Below are positions 1 through 7,441 of a stretch of 20,227 nt of DNA, piece by piece. The notes below the pieces were generated by a model that saw only the letters and a list, made by a program, of their open reading frames with translations, was not told the origin of the DNA and made no database searches. The DNA lies in the NCBI GenBank assembly GCA_947372535.1, contig CANBUA010000051.1, positions 1 to 20,227 of the forward strand, given 5' to 3'. The position numbers were made by a program, and so were the translations under genes. How positions within the stretch are numbered: the stretch's first letter is position 1; the number at the start of each line of letters is the position of its first letter. Origin of the DNA: Burkholderiales bacterium. GTDB taxonomy: Bacteria > Pseudomonadota > Gammaproteobacteria > Burkholderiales > Burkholderiaceae.

Positions 1-308
1 ACCTGGCCATGTTGCGGGCCGAGGGACGCACGCAAGACGCCGCTCAGAACTACCTCAAGGCGGCGGCCGAGTTGATCGCGCCCCTGGTGCAGGAGATGGG
101 CGGCATCCTGATCTACCCGGCGGTGCCGACGGCGGTGCAGCGCGTGGCCAATGTCGAGCGGGCGCAAATGCTGATCGAGGCCAGCGCCCGGCCAGTGCTG
201 CAACGGCTCTTGCAACGCGCCACTCCGCCATGGCTGGCGCTGGCGCAAAAAAACCGCCCGAATGGATTGATCCGTTGGGCAGTGGATGTGGACCCGCTCG
301 CGATCTGA
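1..308 (+). CDS. priA: Primosomal protein N' (PriA helicase), C-terminal end, 5' truncated by the window
   Basis: Only the last ~102 codons are present; the frame is open to the left window edge and stops with TGA at 306-308. The ending, with a run of the type LIEASARPVLQRLL and the final RWAVDVDPLAI, matches the C-terminus of PriA, the DEAH-type 3'-to-5' helicase that restarts stalled replication forks in the cytoplasm. The helicase motifs and zinc-binding cysteines lie outside the window. The gene is convergent with the HDOD gene, whose stop is 30 bp away, and a perfect 7-bp hairpin overlaps the stop codon. The family call rests on the C-terminal domain alone but the match is characteristic. 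Confidence 0.85.
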   Translation, partial: LAMLRAEGRTQDAAQNYLKAAAELIAPLVQEMGGILIYPAVPTAVQRVANVERAQMLIEASARPVLQRLLQRATPPWLALAQKNRPNGLIRWAVDVDPLAI

Positions 309-316
309 CCGCGAGC
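296..316. terminator. Hairpin between convergent priA and HDOD genes
   Basis: GCTCGCG (296-302) and CGCGAGC (310-316) form a perfect 7-bp stem with a 7-nt loop, overlapping the priA stop codon. It is followed on the plus strand by GGTTTG, only a weak T-tract. Its place between convergent genes suggests a shared terminator, but the U-run is poor, so this is tentative. Confidence 0.4.
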
Positions 317-338
317 CGGTTTGGGGGCGCGCTGGGTG

Positions 339-1169
339 TCAGCCGCCGACGAGGGCTTCCAGGCCTTCGCACAACTCGTTCATGGGAGGCATCTCTTTGA
401 GGAAGCCATCCGCCGTCAGCCCCAGCTTTTTGAGCACGTCCACCGGCACGGTGGCCTCCAGTTCGGCCTCGTTCAGGCCGTGGTGCTGGGCACGGGCGCG
501 CCAGGCGGCCAAGTGCAGCACAGCGGCCATCGGATCGAAGGTGGTGGCTGCCAGCGGTTCAGGAAACTGCTCGATGGCCTGGGCAAATGCGGGTGGAAAC
601 TTCCACTGACGCGCCAGTTCGCCGCCGACGGTGGCGAAGTGGTATCCAAAGGACTGGCGCTCCATGTCAAAGCGGCGCGAATCAAAGGGGCTGGCGATCT
701 TGTCGATCTGCAGCATGGGCTCAGGCATGCCGGCATGCATCACCAGTTGGCCGATGCCATGCATCAACCCGACCGTGAAAGCCAGCTCCTGGTTCTGACC
801 GGTGACCTTGGCCGTCCAGCGCGCGACGGCCGCCGCCTGCGAGCTGTATTTCCAGAACTTGCCCAGGTCCAGGCCTGGCATCGATTTGAAACCGGAAGTC
901 AGGCCAGAGCTGATCACGAGGGTGCGCACGGTCACGAACCCCAGCATCATCAAGGCGTCGTCGACCGTGCCCACCGTGCGGGAGACATGGTAATAAGCCG
1001 AGTTGGCCAGCCTCAGCAGGCGGGCCGATAAGACGGGATCGGAGGCGATCCGCTTCGAAATGTCTTCGATCGAGACATCATCGTTGTTGAAACTGTCAAT
1101 CAGCTCATGAACGACTTTGGGGACGGCAGGCAGGGCCTGGGGCTGTTTGAAAAGGGCTTCGAGCTGCAT
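339..1169 (-). CDS. HDOD domain protein, 276 aa
   Basis: The protein opens with LPAVPKVVHELIDSF and continues with DPVLSARLLRLANSAYYH and VDDALMMLGFVTVRTLV, the hallmark stretch of the HDOD domain (HD-related output domain). The domain fills roughly residues 10-210. HDOD proteins are cytoplasmic, lack most of the metal-binding HD residues and usually act in signalling, often near chemotaxis or cyclic-di-GMP genes. No other domain is visible, so this is a stand-alone HDOD protein. The start is well supported: AGGAGG lies 7 nt before the ATG. A possible sigma-28 (FliA) promoter lies about 75 bp upstream (1244-1270), which would place it in the motility regulon. Its precise role cannot be read from sequence. 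Confidence 0.88.
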   Translation of the reverse strand: MQLEALFKQPQALPAVPKVVHELIDSFNNDDVSIEDISKRIASDPVLSARLLRLANSAYYHVSRTVGTVDDALMMLGFVTVRTLVISSGLTSGFKSMPGLDLGKFWKYSSQAAAVARWTAKVTGQNQELAFTVGLMHGIGQLVMHAGMPEPMLQIDKIASPFDSRRFDMERQSFGYHFATVGGELARQWKFPPAFAQAIEQFPEPLAATTFDPMAAVLHLAAWRARAQHHGLNEAELEATVPVDVLKKLGLTADGFLKEMPPMNELCEGLEALVGG

Positions 1170-1243
1170 GAGTCAGCCTCCTCTAGGCGTTAGAACCAAT
1201 GAACTGGCAAGGTCGGTCTGCGCGTCGTGGCAGATTTCACTGT

Positions 1244-1270
1244 TTATCGACGTGCCGGGGGACGACTTAA
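1244..1270 (-). promoter_or_regulatory. Candidate sigma-28 (FliA) promoter for the HDOD gene
   Basis: Read on the minus strand, TTAAGTCG (1270-1263) and GTCGATAA (1251-1244) are separated by exactly 11 nt. The FliA consensus is TAAAGTTT-N11-GCCGATAA: the -10 part matches at 7 of 8 positions, the -35 part at 5 of 8. It would leave a leader of roughly 65-70 nt before the ATG at 1169. This is recognition by eye, not a scored match. Confidence 0.4.
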
Positions 1271-1383
1271 GGATCTCAGATGGCGGGAAATCCAAGCGTG
1301 TGAAATGAGGCCGCCTCGCCCCGTTGTTATTCGCTTGGCGTGACAATGTTCCTTGACTTGACCGCCAATCGGAGACCCTTTTC

Positions 1384-2337
1384 ATGGCTGCTGCTTCGCC
1401 TTTCGACCTGCTCAACCAGGCCACCCGCGACCTGATGGGTAACATCGCCCGCGCAGGATTCCCGCCGCTGCACACCTTGCCCCTGGAGCAAGCGCGCCTG
1501 TCCTACCGCATGGCCGTGGGCGCCAGCACGGTCAAACCGGTGGCGCTGCCCCGCATCGAGGATTTCACCATCCCGGGCCCATCCGGCCACGCCATTCCAG
1601 CGCGTCTGTATGCGCCCAGCACCGACGCCAAGTTGCCAGTGATGCTGTACATGCATGGCGGCGGTTTCGTGATCGGCTCAATCGATACCTGCGATGCCAT
1701 GTGCCGCTCAATCGCGCAGCAGTCGGGCGTGGCCATCGTGGCCATCGATTACCGCCTGGCGCCTGAGCACAAATACCCGGCCGCCCTGGACGACACCTGG
1801 GATGCGCTGCAATGGCTGGCCCGCGAAGGCCACAGCCTGGGGCTGGATGAGACGCGTTTGGCCGTCGGCGGTGACAGCGCGGGCGGCAACCTGGCCGTGA
1901 GCGTGGCCCTGATGGCGCGTGATGCGGGCATCCCCGTGCGTTTGCAGGCCGTGTTTTACCCGACCGTGCAGACCAGCCTGGCCACCGACTCCTTGAAGGC
2001 ATTTTCTAAGGGCATGGTGCTGGATGCGTCCACCATGGCCTGGTTCGATGCGCAGGCGCGCATGAGTGGCGTGGCCGACGATTGGCGCCGCGAGCCGCTC
2101 AAGGCCCCCAGCCACGCAGGCGTGGCGCCAGCCTGGATCGGGTTGGCCGAGTGCGATCCCCTGGCCGACGATGGCCGCCTCTACACTGACAAGCTCAAGG
2201 CGGCCGGCGTGCCCACCGAACTGCGGGTCTGGCCCGGTACGGTGCACGATTTCATCAACCTGGGGCGTTTCCTCCCCCAGGCTGCCGAGGCCCACACCGC
2301 CTTGGCGACCGCCCTGCGTCAGGCCATGCAGGGCTGA
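1384..2337 (+). CDS. Alpha/beta hydrolase, hormone-sensitive-lipase type esterase, 317 aa
   Basis: This is a carboxylesterase/lipase-like hydrolase of the alpha/beta-hydrolase-3 (HSL) family. The oxyanion-hole motif HGGGF is at residues 91-95, the nucleophile elbow GDSAGG puts the catalytic serine at 165, and the acid and base are probably Asp258 (in ECDPLADDG) and His288 (in VHDF). YRLAPEHKYPAAL at 128-140 is another family signature. Length is typical. No signal peptide is evident, so it is probably cytoplasmic. The ATG at 1384 has GGAG 8-9 nt upstream. It is divergent from the HDOD gene and followed by a structured spacer and the histidine-kinase fragment. Substrate is unknown; members hydrolyse short-chain acyl or aryl esters. 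Confidence 0.9.
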   Translation: MAAASPFDLLNQATRDLMGNIARAGFPPLHTLPLEQARLSYRMAVGASTVKPVALPRIEDFTIPGPSGHAIPARLYAPSTDAKLPVMLYMHGGGFVIGSIDTCDAMCRSIAQQSGVAIVAIDYRLAPEHKYPAALDDTWDALQWLAREGHSLGLDETRLAVGGDSAGGNLAVSVALMARDAGIPVRLQAVFYPTVQTSLATDSLKAFSKGMVLDASTMAWFDAQARMSGVADDWRREPLKAPSHAGVAPAWIGLAECDPLADDGRLYTDKLKAAGVPTELRVWPGTVHDFINLGRFLPQAAEAHTALATALRQAMQG

Positions 2338-2358
2338 CCCGGCACGGCCCTTGCAGGG

Positions 2359-2415
2359 TCCTCAGCAAGTCTTGCGGCCACCGTGGCCGCGTGTGGAGAA
2401 GAACCTTGCTGAGGA
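2359..2415 (+). other. Nested double hairpin between the esterase and the kinase fragment
   Basis: TCCTCAGCAAG (2359-2369) pairs perfectly with CTTGCTGAGGA (2405-2415), an 11-bp outer stem. The loop contains a second perfect stem, GCGGCCA (2374-2380) with TGGCCGC (2384-2390). There is no T-tract after it. It starts 22 bp past the esterase stop and could be a terminator-like structure, a regulatory leader for the downstream genes, or the residue of a small palindromic element left with the truncation of the kinase gene. Confidence 0.5.
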
Positions 2416-2449
2416 TCACCTTGCGTCTCGCCATTGAGCGGCCCCCGTC

Positions 2450-2962
2450 ATGCGCCGCCTGATCGATACCCCCATGGACCAGGCCGGCCGCATCGCCCAG
2501 GACCTGCGCCCCTCCATTTTGGATCTCCAGGGCCTGTGGGTGGCGCTGGAGACCCTGGCTCGTGATTTCGCCCTGAGCAGCCAGATGGCCTGCCAATGGT
2601 CGGTTGACATCGTGCCGGGCCTCAAAGCCCCGGAAGGGCCGTTGGCCAACGCGGTGTTCCGCATCTTCCAGGAATTGCTCGACAACGCCGCGCGGCACGC
2701 CCGCGCCAGCGAGGTCGAGATCCGCATCAGCGCCACGCCCAGCGACATCACGCTCGTCGTCAAGGACAACGGTCGGGGCGCACCGCCCAGCGTGTTCGAC
2801 AGCCGCGACGCCTATGGCGTGATGGCCATGCGCGAGCGCGCCGGCCAGTTCGGCGGTTGGCTGCACATCGACAGCCAGCTGGGCACGGGCACCACCGTGA
2901 TCCTGACCATGCCGCTGTACCAGGGCGGGCGGGCATTGCGCTCGACCCCGGATGCGGCCTGA
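2450..2962 (+). CDS. Truncated sensor histidine kinase: ATPase part of a NarL-type kinase, 170 aa
   Basis: The product carries the last part of the dimerisation helices (AGRIAQDLRPSILDLQGL, residues 12-29) and a complete HATPase_c domain: N-box FQELLDNAARHA, G1 box VKDNGRGAPP, and a G2-like GVMAMRERAGQFGG followed by GTGTTVIL. These belong to the HisKA_3/NarX-DesK class. The phospho-accepting histidine helix and any sensor domain are absent: an in-frame TGA at 2435-2437 closes the frame just upstream, and no good ribosome-binding site precedes the ATG. It is therefore either a decayed 3' remnant or a stand-alone ATPase module. It lies 53 bp before the likely cynS start. The remnant explanation is favoured. 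Confidence 0.7.
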   Translation: MRRLIDTPMDQAGRIAQDLRPSILDLQGLWVALETLARDFALSSQMACQWSVDIVPGLKAPEGPLANAVFRIFQELLDNAARHARASEVEIRISATPSDITLVVKDNGRGAPPSVFDSRDAYGVMAMRERAGQFGGWLHIDSQLGTGTTVILTMPLYQGGRALRSTPDAA

Positions 2963-3015
2963 TCCTCGTTGTTGACCTGTTTTGTTGAGTGAACAAGCTG
3001 AAGGAGCTGAGCCCC

Positions 3016-3459
3016 ATGAACCGAGAAGACGTGACCGACCTCATCATCGAGACCAAGGTCCGCAAAGGCCTGAAGTGGTCGGACGTGGCCGCCAAGGTCG
3101 GCCTGAGCAAGGAGTGGGTGACCGCTGCGTGTCTGGGCCAGATGACCCTCAATGCCGAGCAGGCCGGCGTGATCGGCGAGCTCTTCGAGTTGCCGCCTGA
3201 GGCGCGGCTGTGGCTTCAGGAGACGCCCTACAAGGGCTCATTGCGCACGTCGGTGCCCACCGACCCGCTCATCTATCGCTTCTACGAGCTGATCAGCGTC
3301 TATGGCACGACCTTCAAGGCCTTGATCCATGAAGAATTCGGCGACGGCATCATGAGCGCCATCGACTTCAAGATGGACTTGCAGCGCGAGCCCCATCCCG
3401 CCGGTGACCGCGTGAGCATCACCATGTCGGGCAAGTTCTTGCCCTACAAGACCTACTGA
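3016..3459 (+). CDS. cynS: Cyanate hydratase (cyanase), 147 aa
   Basis: Cyanase converts cyanate plus bicarbonate to ammonia and CO2 through carbamate; it detoxifies cyanate and supplies nitrogen. The N-terminal half is the helical DNA-binding-like fold (KWSDVAAKVGLSKEWVTAA, residues 20-38). The catalytic half contains PTDPLIYRFYE and YGTTFKALIHEEFGDGI. The three catalytic residues correspond to Arg88, Glu91 and Ser114 (Arg96, Glu99 and Ser122 in E. coli CynS). Length agrees with the family (E. coli 156 aa). ATG 3016 is chosen because AAGGAG (3001-3006) lies 9 nt upstream; an in-frame GTG at 2989 would add nine residues. No cyanate transporter, carbonic anhydrase or CynR regulator adjoins it. 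Its stop is 3 bp from the end of convergent fthC. Confidence 0.95.
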   Translation: MNREDVTDLIIETKVRKGLKWSDVAAKVGLSKEWVTAACLGQMTLNAEQAGVIGELFELPPEARLWLQETPYKGSLRTSVPTDPLIYRFYELISVYGTTFKALIHEEFGDGIMSAIDFKMDLQREPHPAGDRVSITMSGKFLPYKTY

Positions 3460-3462
3460 TCT

Positions 3463-4047
3463 TCAGCCCACCACGCCTTCGGGCGTGATGATGATCATCA
3501 ACGGCAGGTCGTGCGCTTGCGGGGCCATCTCGGCCTCGGTGATCTCGGCCTCTGACCAGGCGATGCCCACGGCGGTCACATCGGGATGCGCCGCCAAGTA
3601 ACGGTCGAAATAACCCGCACCATACCCAAGGCGGAAGCCTGCGCGCGTGAAGCCCACACATGGCACCAGGATCACGTCCGGGTCGGCGGGCCGGCTGTCC
3701 GGGCAGGCGATGCCGCACTCGTCACGCGTGGTGGGCTCGCTGCCATCCCACAGGCGATACGTCATGCCCGGCTCGCGGCCCGCGCCAGCCTTGGTCGCCC
3801 ACGGCAAGGCCAGCGAGGCCTCATATTCGTCATTCATTGCCACCTGCCAGGCCAAGGCCGCGTCCCTTGGGTTAAATTCACCCCGGATCGGCCAATAAAG
3901 ACCCAGACACTCGGGCTCCAACTGCCGGAGCAGGTCGGCCAGGTGCGCAGCCAGCTGCGATTGGGCCGTTTGAGCCTGCGGCCATTCAGCCCAGGTCTGG
4001 CGTGCTTGCAGGAGGCGTTGGCGCAAGGCGGTGCGAGTGTCGGACAT
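3463..4047 (-). CDS. fthC: 5-formyltetrahydrofolate cyclo-ligase, ~194 aa
   Basis: This enzyme (YgfA/MTHFS family) uses ATP to convert 5-formyl-THF to 5,10-methenyl-THF in cytoplasmic one-carbon metabolism. Recognisable features are the N-terminal helix RTALRQRLLQARQTW, YWPIRGEFNPRDAALAW, and the nucleotide-binding C-terminal signature GFRLGYGAGYFDRYLA, preceded by PDVILVPCVGFTRAG. Length is normal. ATG 4047 is taken as start because GAGGG lies about 10 nt upstream; an in-frame ATG at 4077 would add ten residues. It is divergent from slt, with starts 45 bp apart, so the two promoters must sit within or across the neighbouring gene. Its end nearly touches that of cynS. Confidence 0.9.
   Translation of the reverse strand: MSDTRTALRQRLLQARQTWAEWPQAQTAQSQLAAHLADLLRQLEPECLGLYWPIRGEFNPRDAALAWQVAMNDEYEASLALPWATKAGAGREPGMTYRLWDGSEPTTRDECGIACPDSRPADPDVILVPCVGFTRAGFRLGYGAGYFDRYLAAHPDVTAVGIAWSEAEITEAEMAPQAHDLPLMIIITPEGVVG
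3472..3487. terminator. UUCG-tetraloop hairpin at the cynS/fthC convergence
   Basis: CACGCC (3472-3477), TTCG loop, GGCGTG (3482-3487) form a 6-bp stem with the very stable cUUCGg tetraloop. It begins 12 nt after the cynS stop and lies inside the last codons of fthC on the other strand. No T-run follows on the plus strand (ATGATGATC), so termination would be weak or factor-dependent. It may also simply stabilise the cynS 3' end. Confidence 0.35.
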
Positions 4048-4092
4048 GTGAAGTAGGCCCTCTTGAAAGGGTCGCAAGGAAAGACATCAAGG

Positions 4093-6348
4093 ATGCGATT
4101 GTGGACTGATCTGGGTGGGCCTTGGGCCGCCCGTGTGCTGGCCTTTGGCGTGGCCTTGAGCGCCAGCGGCTCGGGGGAGCAACCGAGCTGGACGCCAGCT
4201 GCGGCCTGGGCTGGCGATGCCGCTGTCGTCGATGCCCGGGACGCCTACCGCGTACGCGACAAGCAGCGCCTGCTGGCCCTGCGCGATGGCCTCATCGCCG
4301 AGCGCCACCCGCTGGCGCCCTGGGCTGACTACTGGTATTTGCAAGTCCGCCTGGCCGAAGTCAACCCGCCCGAGGTCGATGATTTCCTGGCCCGCTGGGG
4401 GGATGCCTACGTGGCCGACCGCCTGCGCAATGACTGGCTGCTGGAGCTGGGCAAGCGCCGCGACTGGAGCACCTACCTGCGCATCCAAAGCGGCTTTCGC
4501 ATGAACGATGACCGCGAGGTGATCTGCTTTGGTGTGCTGGCGCGCCAGCAATTGAACCTGCCCATGGAAGGCGTCAGCGACCTGCGCGAACAGGCCCGCC
4601 TGGCCTGGTGGAGTCAGAAAGATTCGGACAACGGCTGCGAGGCGATGTCGTCGGCGCTTTTTCAGGCCGGGGTGCTCAGCAGTACTGATGTCTGGAAAAA
4701 ACTGCGCCTGGCGATGGACAACGAACGGCCCAAGGTGATCCCGCAAGTGGCGCGCCTGCTGGGCGATCCCACGGCCCAGGCCATCATGCGCCTGATGGGG
4801 CAGCCGCAGGCCTTCCTCAAGGCCGACACCGCCGTGCGTCCGAACGCAAGCGGCTCGACAGGCTCGACCGGCGCGGTGGCCCAGGCTGACGAGGCGCTCG
4901 GCAAGAAGAAAAGCAGCAAAGCCAAGGTGTCGGCGAAAAAACGCAAGGCCAAAGCTTATGTGCCGCCACCACCGCCGGTTCCGGTTGATCACGTTGGGCC
5001 GCTCAATGCCCTGGCGCTGCAACGCTGGGCTTCGCTGGACCCGCAATCGGCCGCCGATGCGCTGGCCGTGCCCACCGCCCCCGCTCGCTGGCACCTCAGC
5101 CGCGAAGACCAGGCCTGGGTCTGGGCCAGCATCGGCCGGGCGGCCGCCTGGCGCCTCATGCCCCAGGCGGTCGGTTACTACGAGCGGGGACTGCTGCTGG
5201 CCGAGATGAACGACACGCCAGTGCGCTGGGTCCAGACTTGGCCCGCCGACACCCTGGCCTGGCTGGCACGCGCGGCCATGCGCTCGGCCTTGAGCGGCCA
5301 GCGCAGCCACTGGACCGTGCTGGACACGGCCTACGACGCCATGTCGCCCGAGCTCAAGAACGACCCCACCTGGCTCTACTGGCGTGCACGCTCCCTGTTG
5401 GCCCAGGCCCCCACCGGCCCGGCCGGCGAGCCCCGGCGCCTGCAAGCGCGCGAGTTGCTGGCGCGCATCGCCTCACCCACCAGCTTCTACGGCCTGCTCG
5501 CCATGGACCTGTTGCCCGCCGGCAGCTATCGAGCCGTGACCCGGCCCGCCGCGCCCGGCAAGGACGAGACCGCCCAAGCCAAGGCCACGCCCGGCCTGGA
5601 CCGCGCCCTGCGCCTGTATGACCTGGGCTGGCGCTCGGAAGGCGCACGCGAGTGGAACTACACCCTGTCCTACGGCAAATCCGGCGGCATGAGCGACCGA
5701 GAACTCCTGGCCGCCGCCGACCTGGCCTGCGACCGCGAGATCTGGGACCGCTGCATCAACACCAGCGAGCGCACCCGCCAGGACATCGACCTCTTCCAGC
5801 GCTTTCCCACCCCCTGGCGGCGCGACGTGCTCAAGGCGGCCCAGGAGGTCGGTCTCGACCCGGCCTACATGTATGGCCTGATCCGCCAGGAGTCGCGCTT
5901 CCAGGTCGCGGCCAAATCCACCGTCGGTGCGGCCGGCCTGATGCAGGTGATGCCCGCCACGGCTCAGTGGACGGCCAAGAAGCTGGGCATGACCGACTTC
6001 CAGGGCGAGCAGATCACCGATCGGGACACCAACCTGAAGATCGGCGCGGGTTACCTCAAGCTGCTGATCGATGATTTCGGCGGCTCGCAAGCCATGGCCG
6101 CTGCCGCCTACAACGCCGGGCCGGGGCGGCCGCGCCGCTGGCGTGAAGGCGCGCGCCTGGATGCGGCAGCCTGGGCCGAGAACATCCCCTTCAACGAAAC
6201 CCGCGACTACGTGAAGAAAGTGCTAGCCAACGCGGTGGCTTACGGCCATGTCTTGCACGGCAAGCCCTTGTCGATTAAAACGAGGCTGGGCGGTACCATC
6301 GGACCACGGGGCTCGACCGCGCCGCCTGAAAACGACGACCTGCCCTGA
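4093..6348 (+). CDS. slt: Soluble lytic murein transglycosylase (Slt70-like), ~751 aa
   Basis: This is a periplasmic enzyme that cleaves peptidoglycan glycan strands to 1,6-anhydro-muropeptides. An N-terminal export signal is likely (ARVLAFGVALSASG near residues 12-25). A long alpha-helical superhelix follows to about residue 580, then the catalytic SLT domain: GLDPAYMYGLIRQESRF with catalytic Glu600, VGAAGLMQVMPATA, and AAAAYNAGPGRPRRW. Length is somewhat above the ~645 aa of E. coli Slt70, partly because of a Lys/Ala- and Pro-rich low-complexity insert around residues 250-297 (KKKSSKAKVSAKKRKAK then PPPPPVP). ATG 4093 is preferred: AAGGA lies 12 nt upstream and the signal peptide starts there; a TTG at 4063 would extend it by ten residues. 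It is followed 43 bp on by the NDUFA9-like gene. Confidence 0.92.
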   Translation: MRLWTDLGGPWAARVLAFGVALSASGSGEQPSWTPAAAWAGDAAVVDARDAYRVRDKQRLLALRDGLIAERHPLAPWADYWYLQVRLAEVNPPEVDDFLARWGDAYVADRLRNDWLLELGKRRDWSTYLRIQSGFRMNDDREVICFGVLARQQLNLPMEGVSDLREQARLAWWSQKDSDNGCEAMSSALFQAGVLSSTDVWKKLRLAMDNERPKVIPQVARLLGDPTAQAIMRLMGQPQAFLKADTAVRPNASGSTGSTGAVAQADEALGKKKSSKAKVSAKKRKAKAYVPPPPPVPVDHVGPLNALALQRWASLDPQSAADALAVPTAPARWHLSREDQAWVWASIGRAAAWRLMPQAVGYYERGLLLAEMNDTPVRWVQTWPADTLAWLARAAMRSALSGQRSHWTVLDTAYDAMSPELKNDPTWLYWRARSLLAQAPTGPAGEPRRLQARELLARIASPTSFYGLLAMDLLPAGSYRAVTRPAAPGKDETAQAKATPGLDRALRLYDLGWRSEGAREWNYTLSYGKSGGMSDRELLAAADLACDREIWDRCINTSERTRQDIDLFQRFPTPWRRDVLKAAQEVGLDPAYMYGLIRQESRFQVAAKSTVGAAGLMQVMPATAQWTAKKLGMTDFQGEQITDRDTNLKIGAGYLKLLIDDFGGSQAMAAAAYNAGPGRPRRWREGARLDAAAWAENIPFNETRDYVKKVLANAVAYGHVLHGKPLSIKTRLGGTIGPRGSTAPPENDDLP

Positions 6349-6391
6349 AGCGTGAACCCACGCTGGGGCCTGCAAACAAGAAGGGCCAGAG

Positions 6392-7366
6392 ATGAAACGC
6401 GTGGTGGTGCTGGGCGGCTCAGGCTTCGTAGGCCGGGCATTTTGCGAGCAATGGGTCGCGCGCTTCGGGGCGGGCGGCCCTCGCCTGATCGTGCCGACGC
6501 GCCATCGCGAGCGCTGCAAGCACCTCTTCACCTTGCCGACAGTCGATGTCATCAGCGCCCGCATTGGCGACGATCAATCGTTGGCGCAGGTGCTCCACGG
6601 TGCCGATGCGGTGGTCAATCTGGTGGCCGTGCTGCATGGCAACTCGGGCGAGTTTCAGCAGGTGCATGTTGATCTGCCGCAGCGCCTGGTCATGGCCTGC
6701 GTCAAGGCGGGCGTGCACCGCCTGGTGCATGTCAGCGCCCTGGGCGTGACCAAGGATCCGGTGGCCTCGCCCTCGCTCTACTTTCGCACCAAGAGCAATG
6801 GCGAGCGCGCCCTGTGGATGGCGCACGGCCCGGAACTGGCGCTCACCGTGCTGCGCCCCAGCGTCATCTTCGGCGAGCACGATCGTTTCACCAACCTGTT
6901 CGCCCGCCTTCAGGCGATGATGCCAGTGGTGCCTCTGGCCTGTGCCGATGCGAAGTTCCAGCCCGTCTGGGTCGAGGACGTGGCTCGGGCGCTGGTTCAC
7001 AGCCTGCTTCACCCGGAAACTGCCGGCCAGATCATCGAATGCGTGGGCCCAGAGGTCTACACCTTGGCCGACATCGTGCGTCTGGCAGGCCGTTTCAGCG
7101 GTCACCGCCGGCCCGTGCTGCCCATGCCCCGCGCCATTGGCAATGCCCAGGCGGCCATGTTGAAGTGGTTGCCCGGTGATCCCATGATGTCGCGTGACAA
7201 CCTGGATTCGATGAACATCTCCAACGTGGCCAGCGGGCACCACCTGCTGCTGTCCGATTGGGGCATCACGCCTGAGCCCATGTCGGCCGTGGTGCCGGCT
7301 TACCTGTCAGGCCGTGGTGGTTGGGCAGAACGGCTGAATTCGTTCCGGTCCTGGGCTGGGCGCTGA
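6392..7366 (+). CDS. NDUFA9-like NAD(P)-binding oxidoreductase (atypical SDR), 324 aa
   Basis: The N-terminus, VVVLGGSGFVGRAF, is a Rossmann glycine-rich loop, followed by ADAVVNLVAVLHG and VHVSALGVTKDP; Tyr130 and Lys134 sit in the position of the SDR YxxxK pair. TVLRPSVIFGEHDRFTNLFA and FQPVWVEDVARAL are typical of the complex-I NDUFA9-like NAD(P)H-binding family. Bacterial members are soluble or membrane-associated proteins of uncertain substrate, sometimes linked to quinone or respiratory functions. GAAGGG precedes the ATG. The gene is 43 bp after slt on the same strand and probably co-transcribed. The family is confident; the reaction is not known from sequence. Confidence 0.87.
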   Translation: MKRVVVLGGSGFVGRAFCEQWVARFGAGGPRLIVPTRHRERCKHLFTLPTVDVISARIGDDQSLAQVLHGADAVVNLVAVLHGNSGEFQQVHVDLPQRLVMACVKAGVHRLVHVSALGVTKDPVASPSLYFRTKSNGERALWMAHGPELALTVLRPSVIFGEHDRFTNLFARLQAMMPVVPLACADAKFQPVWVEDVARALVHSLLHPETAGQIIECVGPEVYTLADIVRLAGRFSGHRRPVLPMPRAIGNAQAAMLKWLPGDPMMSRDNLDSMNISNVASGHHLLLSDWGITPEPMSAVVPAYLSGRGGWAERLNSFRSWAGR

Positions 7367-7441
7367 CAACTCGAATGCACCGACAATGGCGGACATCCAG
7401 GCGCACGATGGCGTGCTCCTCTGAAGTCAAGCTAATCGGGC

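Noticed and set aside
4087..5445. 452-codon open frame on the minus strand
   Set aside because: It lies wholly opposite slt, whose protein is clearly recognisable; the antisense product has no domain or plausible start signal.
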